Source: an uncultured Eubacteriales bacterium (GTDB taxonomy: Bacteria > Bacillota > Clostridia > Oscillospirales > Acutalibacteraceae). Taken from it: a stretch of 19,662 nucleotides of DNA. The stretch is from assembly GCA_900317215.1 (NCBI GenBank), contig ONFW01000027.1, positions 1 through 19,662 of the forward strand. The letters are read 5' to 3'. The notes below the pieces were generated by a model. It saw only the letters and a list, made by a program, of their open reading frames with translations. It ran no database searches and was not told the origin of the DNA. This document shows, piece after piece, positions 9,001 to 14,161 of this stretch. Both the position numbers and the translations under genes were made by a program. Numbering within the stretch: position 1 is the stretch's first letter; each line of letters opens with the position of its first letter.

Positions 9001-11591
9001 TCTTCAATACGACAAGGGTATCCGACATGACTTTTATGTTCTATCTGGATATGAAGCTTAAGGGTATCATTTTCGGCAGAGAATTCAAGGCGCAGAGAAC
9101 GATCAGTACTGACTATATGTTTGCTGATTGCAGGGCTATTGAAGAGCTTGATGTCAGCGGCTTTGATACCTCAATGCTCACAAGTATGACCTATATGTTC
9201 TATAACGCAAGAGCTCTTAAAAGCATCAAGTTCAACAAGGACAACGGCACATCGACCTTTGACATATCCAATGTTATATATATGGAGAGTCTTTTCCGGT
9301 ATTGCGTCTCCCTTACAGAGCTTGACCTGAGTTCGTTCAGCCCTGTCAGTGTAAAGGGCTTCTACGTTATGTTCTACGATTGCCCCTCGCTTGAGACTAT
9401 TTATGTCTCGTCTGATCGCTGGCATCTGGACAGCTTTACAGGCAATCTGAACAATCACGATGTGTTTGCCGCTCAAAGACTGAAGGGTCAGAACGGCACG
9501 GCTTATGCAAGCGCAACAAACAGAACCAGGGCTGTATATGCCGTAGTTGATACTCCGGAAACTCCCGGTTACTTCACTGAGATCGAAGAGGCTCCGGAGC
9601 TAACAAGCACAGCGGCGAGAGGCGGTGCTGTGGTGTCGAGCTATACCTCAGAGGATGATGTATGCTCCGTTGAATACCGCAATGACGACACGTGGATCTA
9701 CACCTTCTCCGGTATTGATACTACAGTAAACTACTATGCGTGGGAGGATATGCTTGAAAACTATATCTCGGACCATATGGGCAAGTATAACGCAGTAGAG
9801 GTCGATAATGCCGGCTATGCTACAATACTGAACACAACGACCATTGACCCGCCTGAGTACGGAAGCCTCAGCCTTAAAAAGCTGCTTGCTGCCGAGGAGG
9901 GGGCAGAGCTCACCGAGCTTGACAACACAAAGGTGTTCTCGTTCGTGATAACTATCACGGATGAACAGAGCGAGCCGCTTGAGGGTGCTGCGCTGTATGG
10001 CAGTGTAGGCTTTACTGACGGCAGAGCGACAGTTAATCTCAGGGGCGGAGAGGAAAAGCTTCTTACAAATATTCCTGCGGGCTATCACTACAGTATTGTC
10101 GAGGCTGAGTATGATAACTATGTATCATCATATACCGGCAACGCAGAGGGCGTCATTGTCAAGGACGAGACCGCAGAGGTGATATTTACCAATACAAAGA
10201 AGCATGTCGAAGAGGAAGAATTAACAGCGGAGCTTACCCTTAAAAAGCTTGTAACCGGTAATTATGAGATAGCGGACGATTCGTATATGTTCATAGTAGC
10301 GATATCCGGCTTGCATAAGAACGAGAAATACTCAACAACAGGGGGCGTTGTTTACACCACAAACGCTCTCGGCGAGGCTGAGGTGATTATAAGACTAAAG
10401 GACGGCGAAAGCGATTCCTTTGTAGTTCCCGATAATGCGAGGTTCCGTATTACTGAGGAGGGCGGCTCAAAATTCACATCAGCCTACAGTGTAGAGATAA
10501 ACGGACGTATCAGCTCACAGGCATCGCAGTCTCAAAAGGGAGTCAGCCTGACTACAGGTTCGATCACTGCGAAAAACGATCAGCCTGCTCTTGTTACATT
10601 TACGAACACAAGGGATATAAGACAGTCGCTCAGACTCAGAAAAACAGTTGTCGGCGGCTCCGATGACAGCCTTGATTCCTTCACCTTTGATGCGGAGTTT
10701 ACAGGCTTCAGCCCGAACGAGACAGTCAGCACAAGCATAGGCAATCCGCAGGCGGATGATAACGGAGCGCTGAATATGACCTTCTCTATAAAAGCGGGTG
10801 AGGTCAGCTTCTATGATCTTCCCGTTGGAGTGAAGTACAGGTTTAAGGAGTACAGATCGGACTGCATAGCCGCCTATGAGCTTACCGATGCAGGCGGAAA
10901 AAATCAGTTTGTAACTCAGTCGGCGAGCAATACGGTGAATCAGAGCGAGCTTTCAACGAGTGTTGAAACTGTAAATGAGGGTGAAGAGGTAACGGTCAAC
11001 TTTATCAATACGAAGGTGTCTCATGATATTACTGTAAAGAAAAAGCTTGATATGAGCCACACTACCCTTTCCGAAAGCGAATACAATAAGCACAGGTTCA
11101 GCTTTGTTGTCAGGATGATCGGTCTTGAAGCAGGCAAGGAATACAGGGTCAACCGTGTCAGCGACAGCGGAGTCCCGTTTACCGATACCTTCACCGGAGC
11201 CGAGGGCGTAACGACCTATTCCATAGACATCAGGAACGGTCAGTCCTTTACTATAAAGGAGCTTCCCCTTGATGCGACCTACACTGTCACCGAGGAGGCG
11301 GACAGATTCTATATTGCGAGCTATCGGGTGACAGCAAATTCTGAAGCAGTGGTAGCAAAAAATGAGGACTCAAATACAAAGGCGGATACTTCGCTCAGAA
11401 CCGCTGAGGAGCGTGTTGATGCATCTGATATGGAAGTGATCTTCACTTTTACAAATACCTATACTGCTGCAGGCTATGAGCTTCCAAATGCAGGCATGGA
11501 GGATGCAGGACCGGTAATAATGATTTTCTTTGGCGGTCTTATCCTGTTTGGCGCTGCCATACTCTTTATCAATTCAAGAAAGAATATATAG
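1..11591 (+). CDS. Giant sortase-anchored BspA-type LRR / Cna_B / isopeptide-domain surface protein (5' partial)
   Basis: The frame is open from the first full codon at base 3, so the gene starts outside the window; 3862 codons are visible (visible residue n begins at base 3n). Layout: residues 1-914, extracellular-looking sequence I do not recognise; about 915-1240, three SpaA/Cna_B domains (starts FGIEKVD, IEFLKKD and FTIQKVS); from 1241, a Cna_B opening strand (VTVIKKWDDN); 1297-3196, two BspA/DUF285 LRR modules; about 3221-3285, a Cna_B-like closing half (TWIYTFSGI to ATILNT); then four FctA/DUF7601-like domains starting near 3287, 3407, 3539 and 3672, each ending in an FTNT-like strand with the Asn typical of Lys-Asn isopeptide bonds. 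The C-terminus is LPNAG (3827-3831), a hydrophobic stretch and SRKNI, a sortase signal. The protein is therefore probably wall-linked, reaching out through stiff stalk domains. Proteins with BspA repeats often act in adhesion; the ligand here is unknown. The CDS is single, unbroken and ends 17 bases before a terminator. Confidence 0.93.
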   Translation, partial: LEVSVPPKEEVEEYDGEFHDDDNQFQYEIIGDNAVITNHRNFSAAMTGYIELAYVTNKTSFEYEDMKMSDSFWSRLELLDSDSQVIQSVDDTAPPVGIDTFASMASTYKRTLNINHQPYQSWDSSWGRAPDNADDYYYLMWEIKSWVNACTQPYDLNINDFITQGTAEPIAYRFQGESRFTSSPTRRNNRDSDYWRYDYVITRHPKSVYQDLESYTITNKEIITLTPVDRKDDPTSFESAADFTYYKPHFTAPGEYVYSAKWGNNNWYYRFNYYWDIADYGLQELKDGEVDHLSGNIKFFVEDRAYLLSHTMEEGADREDIESYGKRKVKYTVTDDRFYLNDHIYIRDDQAVIDNSERALTWKDFDIEYVNYYISMWDGYKDDDYNTIVSGPVRYREDDIICFYAKFKTGDWIKVAEYNKYTGEPQNVLSDYVSSLTENKIVFARNCVAYRIETENPHFATHIDCYPYLRVKNSAYILSQSENVNKIQLTNISNFTVVNDKAQVLYNKDSMATDYIIGVVKESKIEKEVAFTTSNALRRFVTVGWRVEIDEHYMTNDGVVYIPQDTGVFYDLLPIGNLLDKKSVAVGIDYGQYYSNIKYLKSYDYEVSSIVNYKNTGRTLLIVRIKTQFKRAMLTYNTVYSWDSAMDYGTTLLNTIAFETGNDKISGGHPDDGGDIGIEDKEIMSDLDPDTDDRKFIYEQKLHPIRFLISTRTGLVKSVNNAKSTDFSSVTEVGQGADYVYKLRYNTTIVSRAKDMVLYDSLENFVSDGHESEWHGTLQAVDVIQPTELGIAPVVYYSDRALDIEHYHDIDNDTINGEKVWKTESEFGDISRAKAVAVDLRHDPDGNDFVLGRKSSVVVHLYMKAPEEDTSGSVDPVCFNNIYIDDTVIDIFDEEKPHFIHHDNTEVHFRVMGSFGIEKVDSKNENTLIKGISFNLRGAGQSGASDYGTPVNITMTTDANGRLRFDDIEKGSYILKESAGSADYLRLEKEYEVVIEENGNVRIDGMLVPEGTYYRISDEPRIHTDIEFLKKDLDTFEFVEGAKFRLQGTSNYYPDLVDGYVDTRISDIDGKVSFTDVEWGEYTLREIEVPEGYALSGTVYNVIVDLEGHFTITVSETEGEGDTDSIKRANSVYSIYNEPLHSFTIQKVSSTTQNPVMARYQLTNQATQSSLIQTTAANGRATFAELPSGEYWLQEIEVLDEGYNLDETPYFVHIDKHGNVTIQDHEMNAAGNFVMTDSPNGSVTVIKKWDDNETTQSRLENGITPTIHLSSDITEPAAYFTGSISNAAPRASANNVKTFKPFGGDLSVVEAKINDGTAKKMDDNSTDYYIYAWDETGNGDIVWYSNAVKVYVLSSRWSQYTQITSIDCTGLDTSLAVSMQSWFYNCQSLKSLNIKSFDTSNVIDMRTMFCNCLVLEKLELGDKFDTSRVIRMDFMFSGCPKLVNAFGENGNENRTGLDVSGFNTENVIGMSGMFQNCSGLEFIDVSGFDTSRVITMDYMFQNCSKLKNLLNEDGTQGLTGLDVSGFDTSEVTTMLSMFQSCNQLEFIDVSGFDTARCTSMQSMFRGCSKLRNVMDSDGTRRIRGLDVRSFDTSYVNDMSGMFCSCQKLQFIDIEGFDTSRVCEMNEMFHNCQELINKEAVDGAPAITGLDVSGFDTSCATSMAYMFCKLYNVEFIPLGNGFSTECVTSMERMFSDCSKLTFIDLSGFDTSLVRSLTYMFNGCVALQSDDERPLDFSGFNTEAVTNMNCMFCNCKSVKRLDVQNFDTANVTNMSNMFDQCYALEELDLSRWSSDMLTEMAAMFREDRVLKSITFGPGFTVLLVTNMNEAFSNCYKLTGLDLKYFNTVTLEQAHYLFSNCREMTRLDIRGLKTHSCVDISYMFAGCYELSELNIPNDLDLSCCGSLTYVFQNCKKLETLDMKNWKTDSVSNMAYVFQGCTSLKTVRMDNINTCSVTSMAYMFAGCTSLESIDLSFLDLSSVQNMEHMFNGCSELKTVDMHGLNTVQLKSLAATFYNCKKLESVDMSGMDTHRIKNMGSTFYYCNALTEISGLKDFDTANLTSLEQTFRGCQALTILDLSSWYIPKLVNMNLTFCDCTNLEKIYVSVRWHFNNPNSNSQTFSSCSSLEGQDGTTYNWTRSGSDYAVIDDAAIGVSGYFSKSDNYNVYPTVREAYFSGANFNTFWNSIPYSPRVNEKKFKHYTGSASSVEAIVSSNTTAKRVDDNDYDFKIYAWFDSSDKTIYWWSDIEEVYLPSTFGSWNSGNYSSIDLSGIDFSRVKIMRNMFSGNRLLTSLDMSDIDTSNVRSMAQMFNDCSNMTELKLVRDDGTTAFDVSRVIDMRQMFFGCGELRSLDLSLWDTSSVSNMSALFRNCYKLSSLKLKKNDGTGGFDTSSARDMSFLLNSCTNITELDVSDWDTSHVYNMSHTFYNMAKASIKLTRDDGTSAFVTDNVYNFRNLFNTCKALTSLDLRNFNTSKVVDMQGVFSTCINLTSLDVSSFDTSNVVNMQTMFYSCSAVTELQLGDNFDTGKVLSTRAMFERCNALKKIHTSSDPASDRNVAAFDTSRVVVMERMFVDCNALEEADVSTWDTSRVRLIESIFCNCMKIKKLAVEGFDLSRVSSLREMFYNCELFEGVDGILDLSDWNISRVNNMSYMFCMDGTRVNRVLKEVRFAKPDGTAGLDASRVRLMRCMFNHCQGLKSMDVSDLRTHNLVSTREMFSYCRGLTSIKLARDDGTTSFNTEGVLYFCWMFRGCSTLPQLDVSSLDTSHAVTMRNMFNECTKLESVSFTDESGSTRFDTSQVRFMTAIFNNCRALKRLDLSCFDTSRTVNAPLYNDTGMEYGGDGGWGEGMFRYCWELEEIVFGDKFTTEYMVSFDYMFGECKKLKSVDLPASQFKTGFAFRMDGMFASCEELEELNISHFDTSHIRYMQSMFSCCRKLRQLDLSDWDTGRVEDMNSMFHLCESMTSLRFVKDSGESKFDTMRVKNMKNMFREMKNYDDVFDLSVFNTTRVSDMTFMFYLDMKLKGIIFGREFKAQRTISTDYMFADCRAIEELDVSGFDTSMLTSMTYMFYNARALKSIKFNKDNGTSTFDISNVIYMESLFRYCVSLTELDLSSFSPVSVKGFYVMFYDCPSLETIYVSSDRWHLDSFTGNLNNHDVFAAQRLKGQNGTAYASATNRTRAVYAVVDTPETPGYFTEIEEAPELTSTAARGGAVVSSYTSEDDVCSVEYRNDDTWIYTFSGIDTTVNYYAWEDMLENYISDHMGKYNAVEVDNAGYATILNTTTIDPPEYGSLSLKKLLAAEEGAELTELDNTKVFSFVITITDEQSEPLEGAALYGSVGFTDGRATVNLRGGEEKLLTNIPAGYHYSIVEAEYDNYVSSYTGNAEGVIVKDETAEVIFTNTKKHVEEEELTAELTLKKLVTGNYEIADDSYMFIVAISGLHKNEKYSTTGGVVYTTNALGEAEVIIRLKDGESDSFVVPDNARFRITEEGGSKFTSAYSVEINGRISSQASQSQKGVSLTTGSITAKNDQPALVTFTNTRDIRQSLRLRKTVVGGSDDSLDSFTFDAEFTGFSPNETVSTSIGNPQADDNGALNMTFSIKAGEVSFYDLPVGVKYRFKEYRSDCIAAYELTDAGGKNQFVTQSASNTVNQSELSTSVETVNEGEEVTVNFINTKVSHDITVKKKLDMSHTTLSESEYNKHRFSFVVRMIGLEAGKEYRVNRVSDSGVPFTDTFTGAEGVTTYSIDIRNGQSFTIKELPLDATYTVTEEADRFYIASYRVTANSEAVVAKNEDSNTKADTSLRTAEERVDASDMEVIFTFTNTYTAAGYELPNAGMEDAGPVIMIFFGGLILFGAAILFINSRKNI
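4089..6299 (+). repeat. BspA/DUF285 leucine-rich repeat array 1 (about 26 units)
   Basis: This part of the giant surface protein encodes about 26 tandem units of mostly 26-27 residues. The pattern is LD(V/L)S-x-F-D-T-S-x-V-x-x-M-x-x-MF-x-x-C-x-x-L. Units 3 to 9 alternate a short unit (about 26 residues) with a long one (about 38) carrying an extra loop that ends in Gly before the next LDVSGF, so the real period there is a two-unit block. From about unit 15 the sequence drifts (LDLSRWSSD, LDIRGLKTH), which suggests older or more diversified units. An N-cap precedes the array (about 3891-4088), and a C-cap follows (about 6300-6482: IYVSVRW, then GQDGTTY, DYAVID and GYF). The unit count was made by eye and may be off by one or two. 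Confidence 0.92.
6783..9398 (+). repeat. BspA/DUF285 leucine-rich repeat array 2 (about 30 units)
   Basis: A second tandem array of about 30 units sits in the same protein with its own N-cap (about 6579-6782; FK, VEA, AK-x-x-DDN, IYAW, W-W/Y-S motifs shared with the first N-cap) and C-cap (about 9399-9590; IYVSSDRW, GQNGTAY, YAVVD, GYFTE). Short units of the LDLS-x-W-DTS type alternate with units where the first strand reads LKL-x-(R/K)-(D/N)DGT-x-x-F-DTS, a different higher-order pattern from array 1. One unit near 8472-8540 carries a Gly-rich insertion of about 18 residues. The repeated cap-array-cap plan indicates that a whole module was duplicated or recruited twice, and not simply one array that grew longer. 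Confidence 0.92.
11481..11591 (+). other. C-terminal cell-wall sorting signal (LPNAG motif)
   Basis: The codons at 11481-11495 read LPNAG. They are followed by MEDAGP, a hydrophobic stretch (VIMIFFGGLILFGAAILFI) and a short basic tail (SRKNI). This is the standard motif, membrane segment and charged-tail plan recognised by sortases. The motif has Ala where classical LPXTG has Thr, so a sortase with relaxed or different specificity is implied. No sortase gene lies in this window. Confidence 0.85.
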
Positions 11592-11608
11592 TTCTTAACC
11601 AGAAACAG

Positions 11609-11642
11609 AAGACCGGCGCTGATAATTCGGTGCCGGTCTTTT
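11609..11642 (+). terminator. Intrinsic terminator after the giant surface-protein gene
   Basis: The arm AAGACCGGC (11609-11617) pairs perfectly with GCCGGTCTT (11632-11640). The loop side can add wobble pairs. A T-run follows at 11639-11642. It lies 17 bases past the stop codon. Confidence 0.9.
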
Positions 11643-11858
11643 AGGTTGTATACGGAAGGAATAATGCTTATTGTTTAAGCATAAGCTTAAAAAATACCTG
11701 CCTGACTATGGCTCCTGCATCGATACTGCTTCTGCCTGACAGAATGAGTGCCTCAAAGAAAGCAGAAAGAGCTAAACACAGCGAATTCAGGGAGGGTGCG
11801 CGGCGTACGGTGGACACCTCTCAGCCGCGGGCTGAGAAGCAGCGGTCTTAAGAATCTC
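11643..11858 (+). other. Gene-poor spacer between surface-protein gene and PadR operon
   Basis: I see no convincing gene here. It contains two small overlapping hairpins in AT-rich sequence (ATGCTTA 11664-11670 with TAAGCAT 11676-11682; TTTAAGC 11674-11680 with GCTTAAA 11685-11691). It also has a GC-rich hairpin (TCTCAGCC 11819-11826 with GGCTGAGA 11830-11837). A 47-codon open frame at 11708-11851 encodes a very basic peptide but has no ribosome-binding site and no recognisable family, so I do not call it a gene. The GC-rich stretch at about 11790-11840 differs in composition from its surroundings. Confidence 0.6.
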
Positions 11859-11887
11859 TTGACATTTCGTAAATGATATGATATTAT
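11859..11887 (+). promoter_or_regulatory. Sigma-A type promoter of the padR-hydrolase-thpR operon
   Basis: The -35 box is TTGACA (11859-11864, consensus). A 17-base spacer leads to the -10 box TATTAT (11882-11887). A perfect TATAAT overlaps at 11885-11890, but its spacer would be 20 bases. Transcription should start near 11894, so the regulator's start codon must lie downstream of that point. PadR proteins often control their own promoter; that this applies here is an inference, and I could not define an operator. Confidence 0.85.
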
Positions 11888-11921
11888 AATGTTACTAATA
11901 GTATTATGCGAGGTGATGAAA

Positions 11922-12482
11922 TTGGAGTATATGATCCTGGGGCTTCTGATCCTGAGCAGCAGGACGATATATCAGCTAAGGCAGCGGATAGACAAGGGAC
12001 TTGGTCTTATGTACAGCAGCAGCACGGGCAGTATCCAGGCCTCGCTGAAAAAGCTGGTCAGCAACGGATATATCACCGCTTCGGAGACGGTAGAAAACGG
12101 TCGGCATAAAAAGATATACTGCATCACAGATGCCGGCAGGGACTATTTCAGCAAATGGATAGACAGTCCGTTAAGCTCGGCTGAAATAAGATGTCCTGAG
12201 CTGACAAAGCTTTATTTTCTCGGGCTCGGAACAGCAGAAAAGAGGAAGGATATCCTTGAAAGCTATATCGCAGCAATGAGGGAGCGGCTTTCTGCGCTTA
12301 CTGTAATAAGCAATGAGGGTGATGAAATGATCGAATCAGAACAGTATAGATCTATGCCTCTCAAAATGAGGGACATTATTGTTTTTCAGAATGCTTCCGC
12401 AAAATTTGGGAGAGATCTGATAGAGTTTGTTATCCGTTGGTATGAAAGGCTGATAGAGGAAATGGAGGAAAATCATGAATAA
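11922..12482 (+). CDS. PadR family transcriptional regulator
   Basis: The product is about 186 residues with the PadR plan: an N-terminal winged helix-turn-helix (EYMILGLLIL, then IYQLRQRID, then STGSIQASLKKLVSNGYI, then the wing residues GRHKKIYCITDAGR) and a C-terminal helical part likely used for dimerisation. Such proteins repress nearby genes and respond to small ligands or stress. Start choice: the in-frame ATG at 11889 lies inside the -10 region, and the ATG at 11916 overlaps the strong ribosome site GAGGTGAT (11910-11917). The TTG at 11922 is correctly spaced from that site and gives a typical PadR beginning, so I prefer it; ATG 11931 is another option. The end overlaps the hydrolase start by 8 bases, indicating translational coupling, and the hydrolase is a plausible regulated target. 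Confidence 0.88.
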   Translation: MEYMILGLLILSSRTIYQLRQRIDKGLGLMYSSSTGSIQASLKKLVSNGYITASETVENGRHKKIYCITDAGRDYFSKWIDSPLSSAEIRCPELTKLYFLGLGTAEKRKDILESYIAAMRERLSALTVISNEGDEMIESEQYRSMPLKMRDIIVFQNASAKFGRDLIEFVIRWYERLIEEMEENHE

Positions 12483-13447
12483 ACAAAGAAAAGCAGTTAT
12501 AGAAGGCTGTGAGATATCGGAAATAACAGAGGTAGAGCTTGGCGGAATACGACAGAAGATACTTATTGAAGGAAAAACCGGGGATCTGCCGGTAGTGATC
12601 TCGCTTCATGGCGGCCCCGGAACACCTATCCCGTTTTGCGCGGGAGCAAGGGGGCTGTTCCCTGAGTTCACAGATCGCTGCATACTCGTATGCTGGGATC
12701 AGTACGGCTGCGGAATAAACAATGCAAGACTTGACGACGATGTGACAATATCGTTTTTTGTTGATATGACTGTCGATCTGATAAAGGCGATGAAAAAGAG
12801 ATTTCCCGATAACAAGCTTTATCTTCTGGCTATGTCATGGGGCTCGGTGTTATCTGCAAGAGCGGCTGTAAGGGTGCCTCAGCTCCTCGACGGAGTAATT
12901 GTCTATGGCCAGGTGCTCAGCGGGTTGATGCAGGATAAGGAAACGATCGATGCGCTTATGTCGTCAAGGGCTCCGGCAAAAGAAAAAGAAAAAATAAAAG
13001 AGGCTTTGGAAGAAAAGCGATTTGATAAGGATACTGCAATGAGATTGAGCAAGCTTATAAGAAAGTATACCAGCGGATACACCGACCCGAACGAGCCGAA
13101 GGCTGACATAGGAAGCATGATCCTCGGATTGATGAGAAGCCCGGATTACCGTTTCAGAGATTTTAAGGCTGTTATTATCAACGGCTATGCTAAAAAATTC
13201 GAGTCTGATAGAAGAGCTTTCAAAGGTTGATCTGAGTGATACGCTCAGAGATATTGCCGTCCCCTACAGGATACTTCAGGGAAGCTCTGATATAGTAACG
13301 AACACATCAAAGCTCTGCAGCTTTGTCAAAAGCTCCGGTAATAAATTTCTTTCGTGCTCTGTTGTTGATAACTGCGCCCATATTCCGGGCATGAACGGGA
13401 TGAAGGCTGTTCTTGATGAGATAGCAGGCTTAAACCCCGTGTCGTAA
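12475..13447 (+). pseudogene. Alpha/beta hydrolase (proline iminopeptidase-like fold), split by a frameshift
   Basis: Two frames together make one hydrolase of about 323 residues. Frame A (12475-13230) carries the oxyanion motif HGGPG (residues 45-49), WDQYGCG (74-80) and the nucleophile elbow AMSWGS with Ser121. Frame B, open through 13187-13447, carries the rest of the triad: the Asp of QGSSDIVT (13289-13291) and the His of DNCAHIPG (13379-13381). The switch falls at a six-A run (13192-13197); with five A's the protein would read continuously from NGYAK into NSSLIEELS. In frame A the sequence ends after only about ten more residues at TGA 13228-13230, which removes Asp and His. So the gene is a recent pseudogene, carries a base-calling error, or is rescued by slippage. 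The ribosome site GGAGG (12464-12468) is well placed. The substrate cannot be told. Confidence 0.85.
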
Positions 13448-13460
13448 GAGGAGAAGCAAT

Positions 13461-13991
13461 ATGCGTTTATTTATAGCATTAAGATTGAGTGAGGGAGCTA
13501 AGGTGCTGCTTGCAGGCATACAGGATAAGCTCAGGGAGCAGGGAGTTACCGGAAATTATACCGACTGCAAAAATCTTCATCTTACTCTTGCTTTTATCGG
13601 AGAATATGACAGACCTGAAAAGGTCATGAGGGCTTTGCGCCGGGTGAGGCTTGAACCCTTTGAGCTTCATGTCGGGGGAAGGCTTGGCAGCTTCGGCGAG
13701 CTTATATGGGTCGGTATTTCGGGAGCACAGGCACTCACATCGGCTGCAAATGATGTAAGGAGCGCACTTGAGAGTGAGTCAATTCCCTTTGACCGTAAAC
13801 CCTTTAAGCCTCATATCACCATTATAAGACGGGCAGCCTTCATCGGGAAAGGCTCTGCCGGCGATGTTAAGCCCCCGTCTGTTTGTATGCCGGTCGAAAG
13901 GATATCTCTGATGAGATCGGACAGGATCAACGGAAAGCTCGTATATACCGAGATCGGAGCAATAAGAGCAGGGGAATGCTCCCGGTCTTAG
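13461..13991 (+). CDS. thpR: RNA 2',3'-cyclic phosphodiesterase (2H phosphoesterase, ThpR/LigT family)
   Basis: The 176-residue product starts MRLFIALRLS, typical of this family, and has the two signature H-x-T-x motifs: HLTL at residues 40-43 and HITI at 118-121, about 75 residues apart. Each His-Thr pair forms half of the active site. Members hydrolyse RNA 2',3'-cyclic phosphate ends to 2'-phosphates and can show reversible RNA ligase activity in vitro; the physiological substrate is usually unknown. The length matches the family. The start is supported by AGAGGAG at 13447-13453, 7 bases upstream. The gene begins 13 bases after the hydrolase and so is probably the last gene of the PadR operon; no clear terminator follows it. 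Confidence 0.93.
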   Translation: MRLFIALRLSEGAKVLLAGIQDKLREQGVTGNYTDCKNLHLTLAFIGEYDRPEKVMRALRRVRLEPFELHVGGRLGSFGELIWVGISGAQALTSAANDVRSALESESIPFDRKPFKPHITIIRRAAFIGKGSAGDVKPPSVCMPVERISLMRSDRINGKLVYTEIGAIRAGECSRS

Positions 13992-14097
13992 TCAACGAAA
14001 AGATATCAGCTCCTTGCGGCTGTTATGATGTTAATAAATCTGTCTGACGGAAGGATTGGCTGCACATAAGAATATGCGAAAAAAACATTCAGCCTTA

Positions 14098-14126
14098 TTG
14101 AAAAAATATGAGTCAGATGATAGAAT
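14098..14126 (+). promoter_or_regulatory. Sigma-A type promoter of the pseudokinase-vWA-PurA-like cassette
   Basis: The -35 box is TTGAAA (14098-14103), followed by a 17-base spacer and the -10 box TAGAAT (14121-14126). The predicted start of transcription is near 14133, about 29 bases before the preferred start codon. It sits in the 158-base gap after thpR and marks the cassette as a separate transcription unit. Confidence 0.75.
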
Positions 14127-14161
14127 AATAATAAAAAAAGCGGAAGGAGATGAGAACTGAA

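Noticed and set aside
3150..10088. Long open frames on the - strand inside the surface-protein gene
   Set aside because: They follow the repeat periodicity of the + strand gene, lack ribosome sites and give low-complexity, non-family sequences.
11786..11840. T-box-like string (GGGTGCGCGG then GGTGGACACC)
   Set aside because: The GGTGGNACC core does not match exactly, the other T-box stems are absent, and the region lies upstream of the promoter, so it would not be in the PadR transcript.
14010..14035. Terminator after thpR (CAGC ... GCTG)
   Set aside because: The stem is only four pairs and has no T-run.
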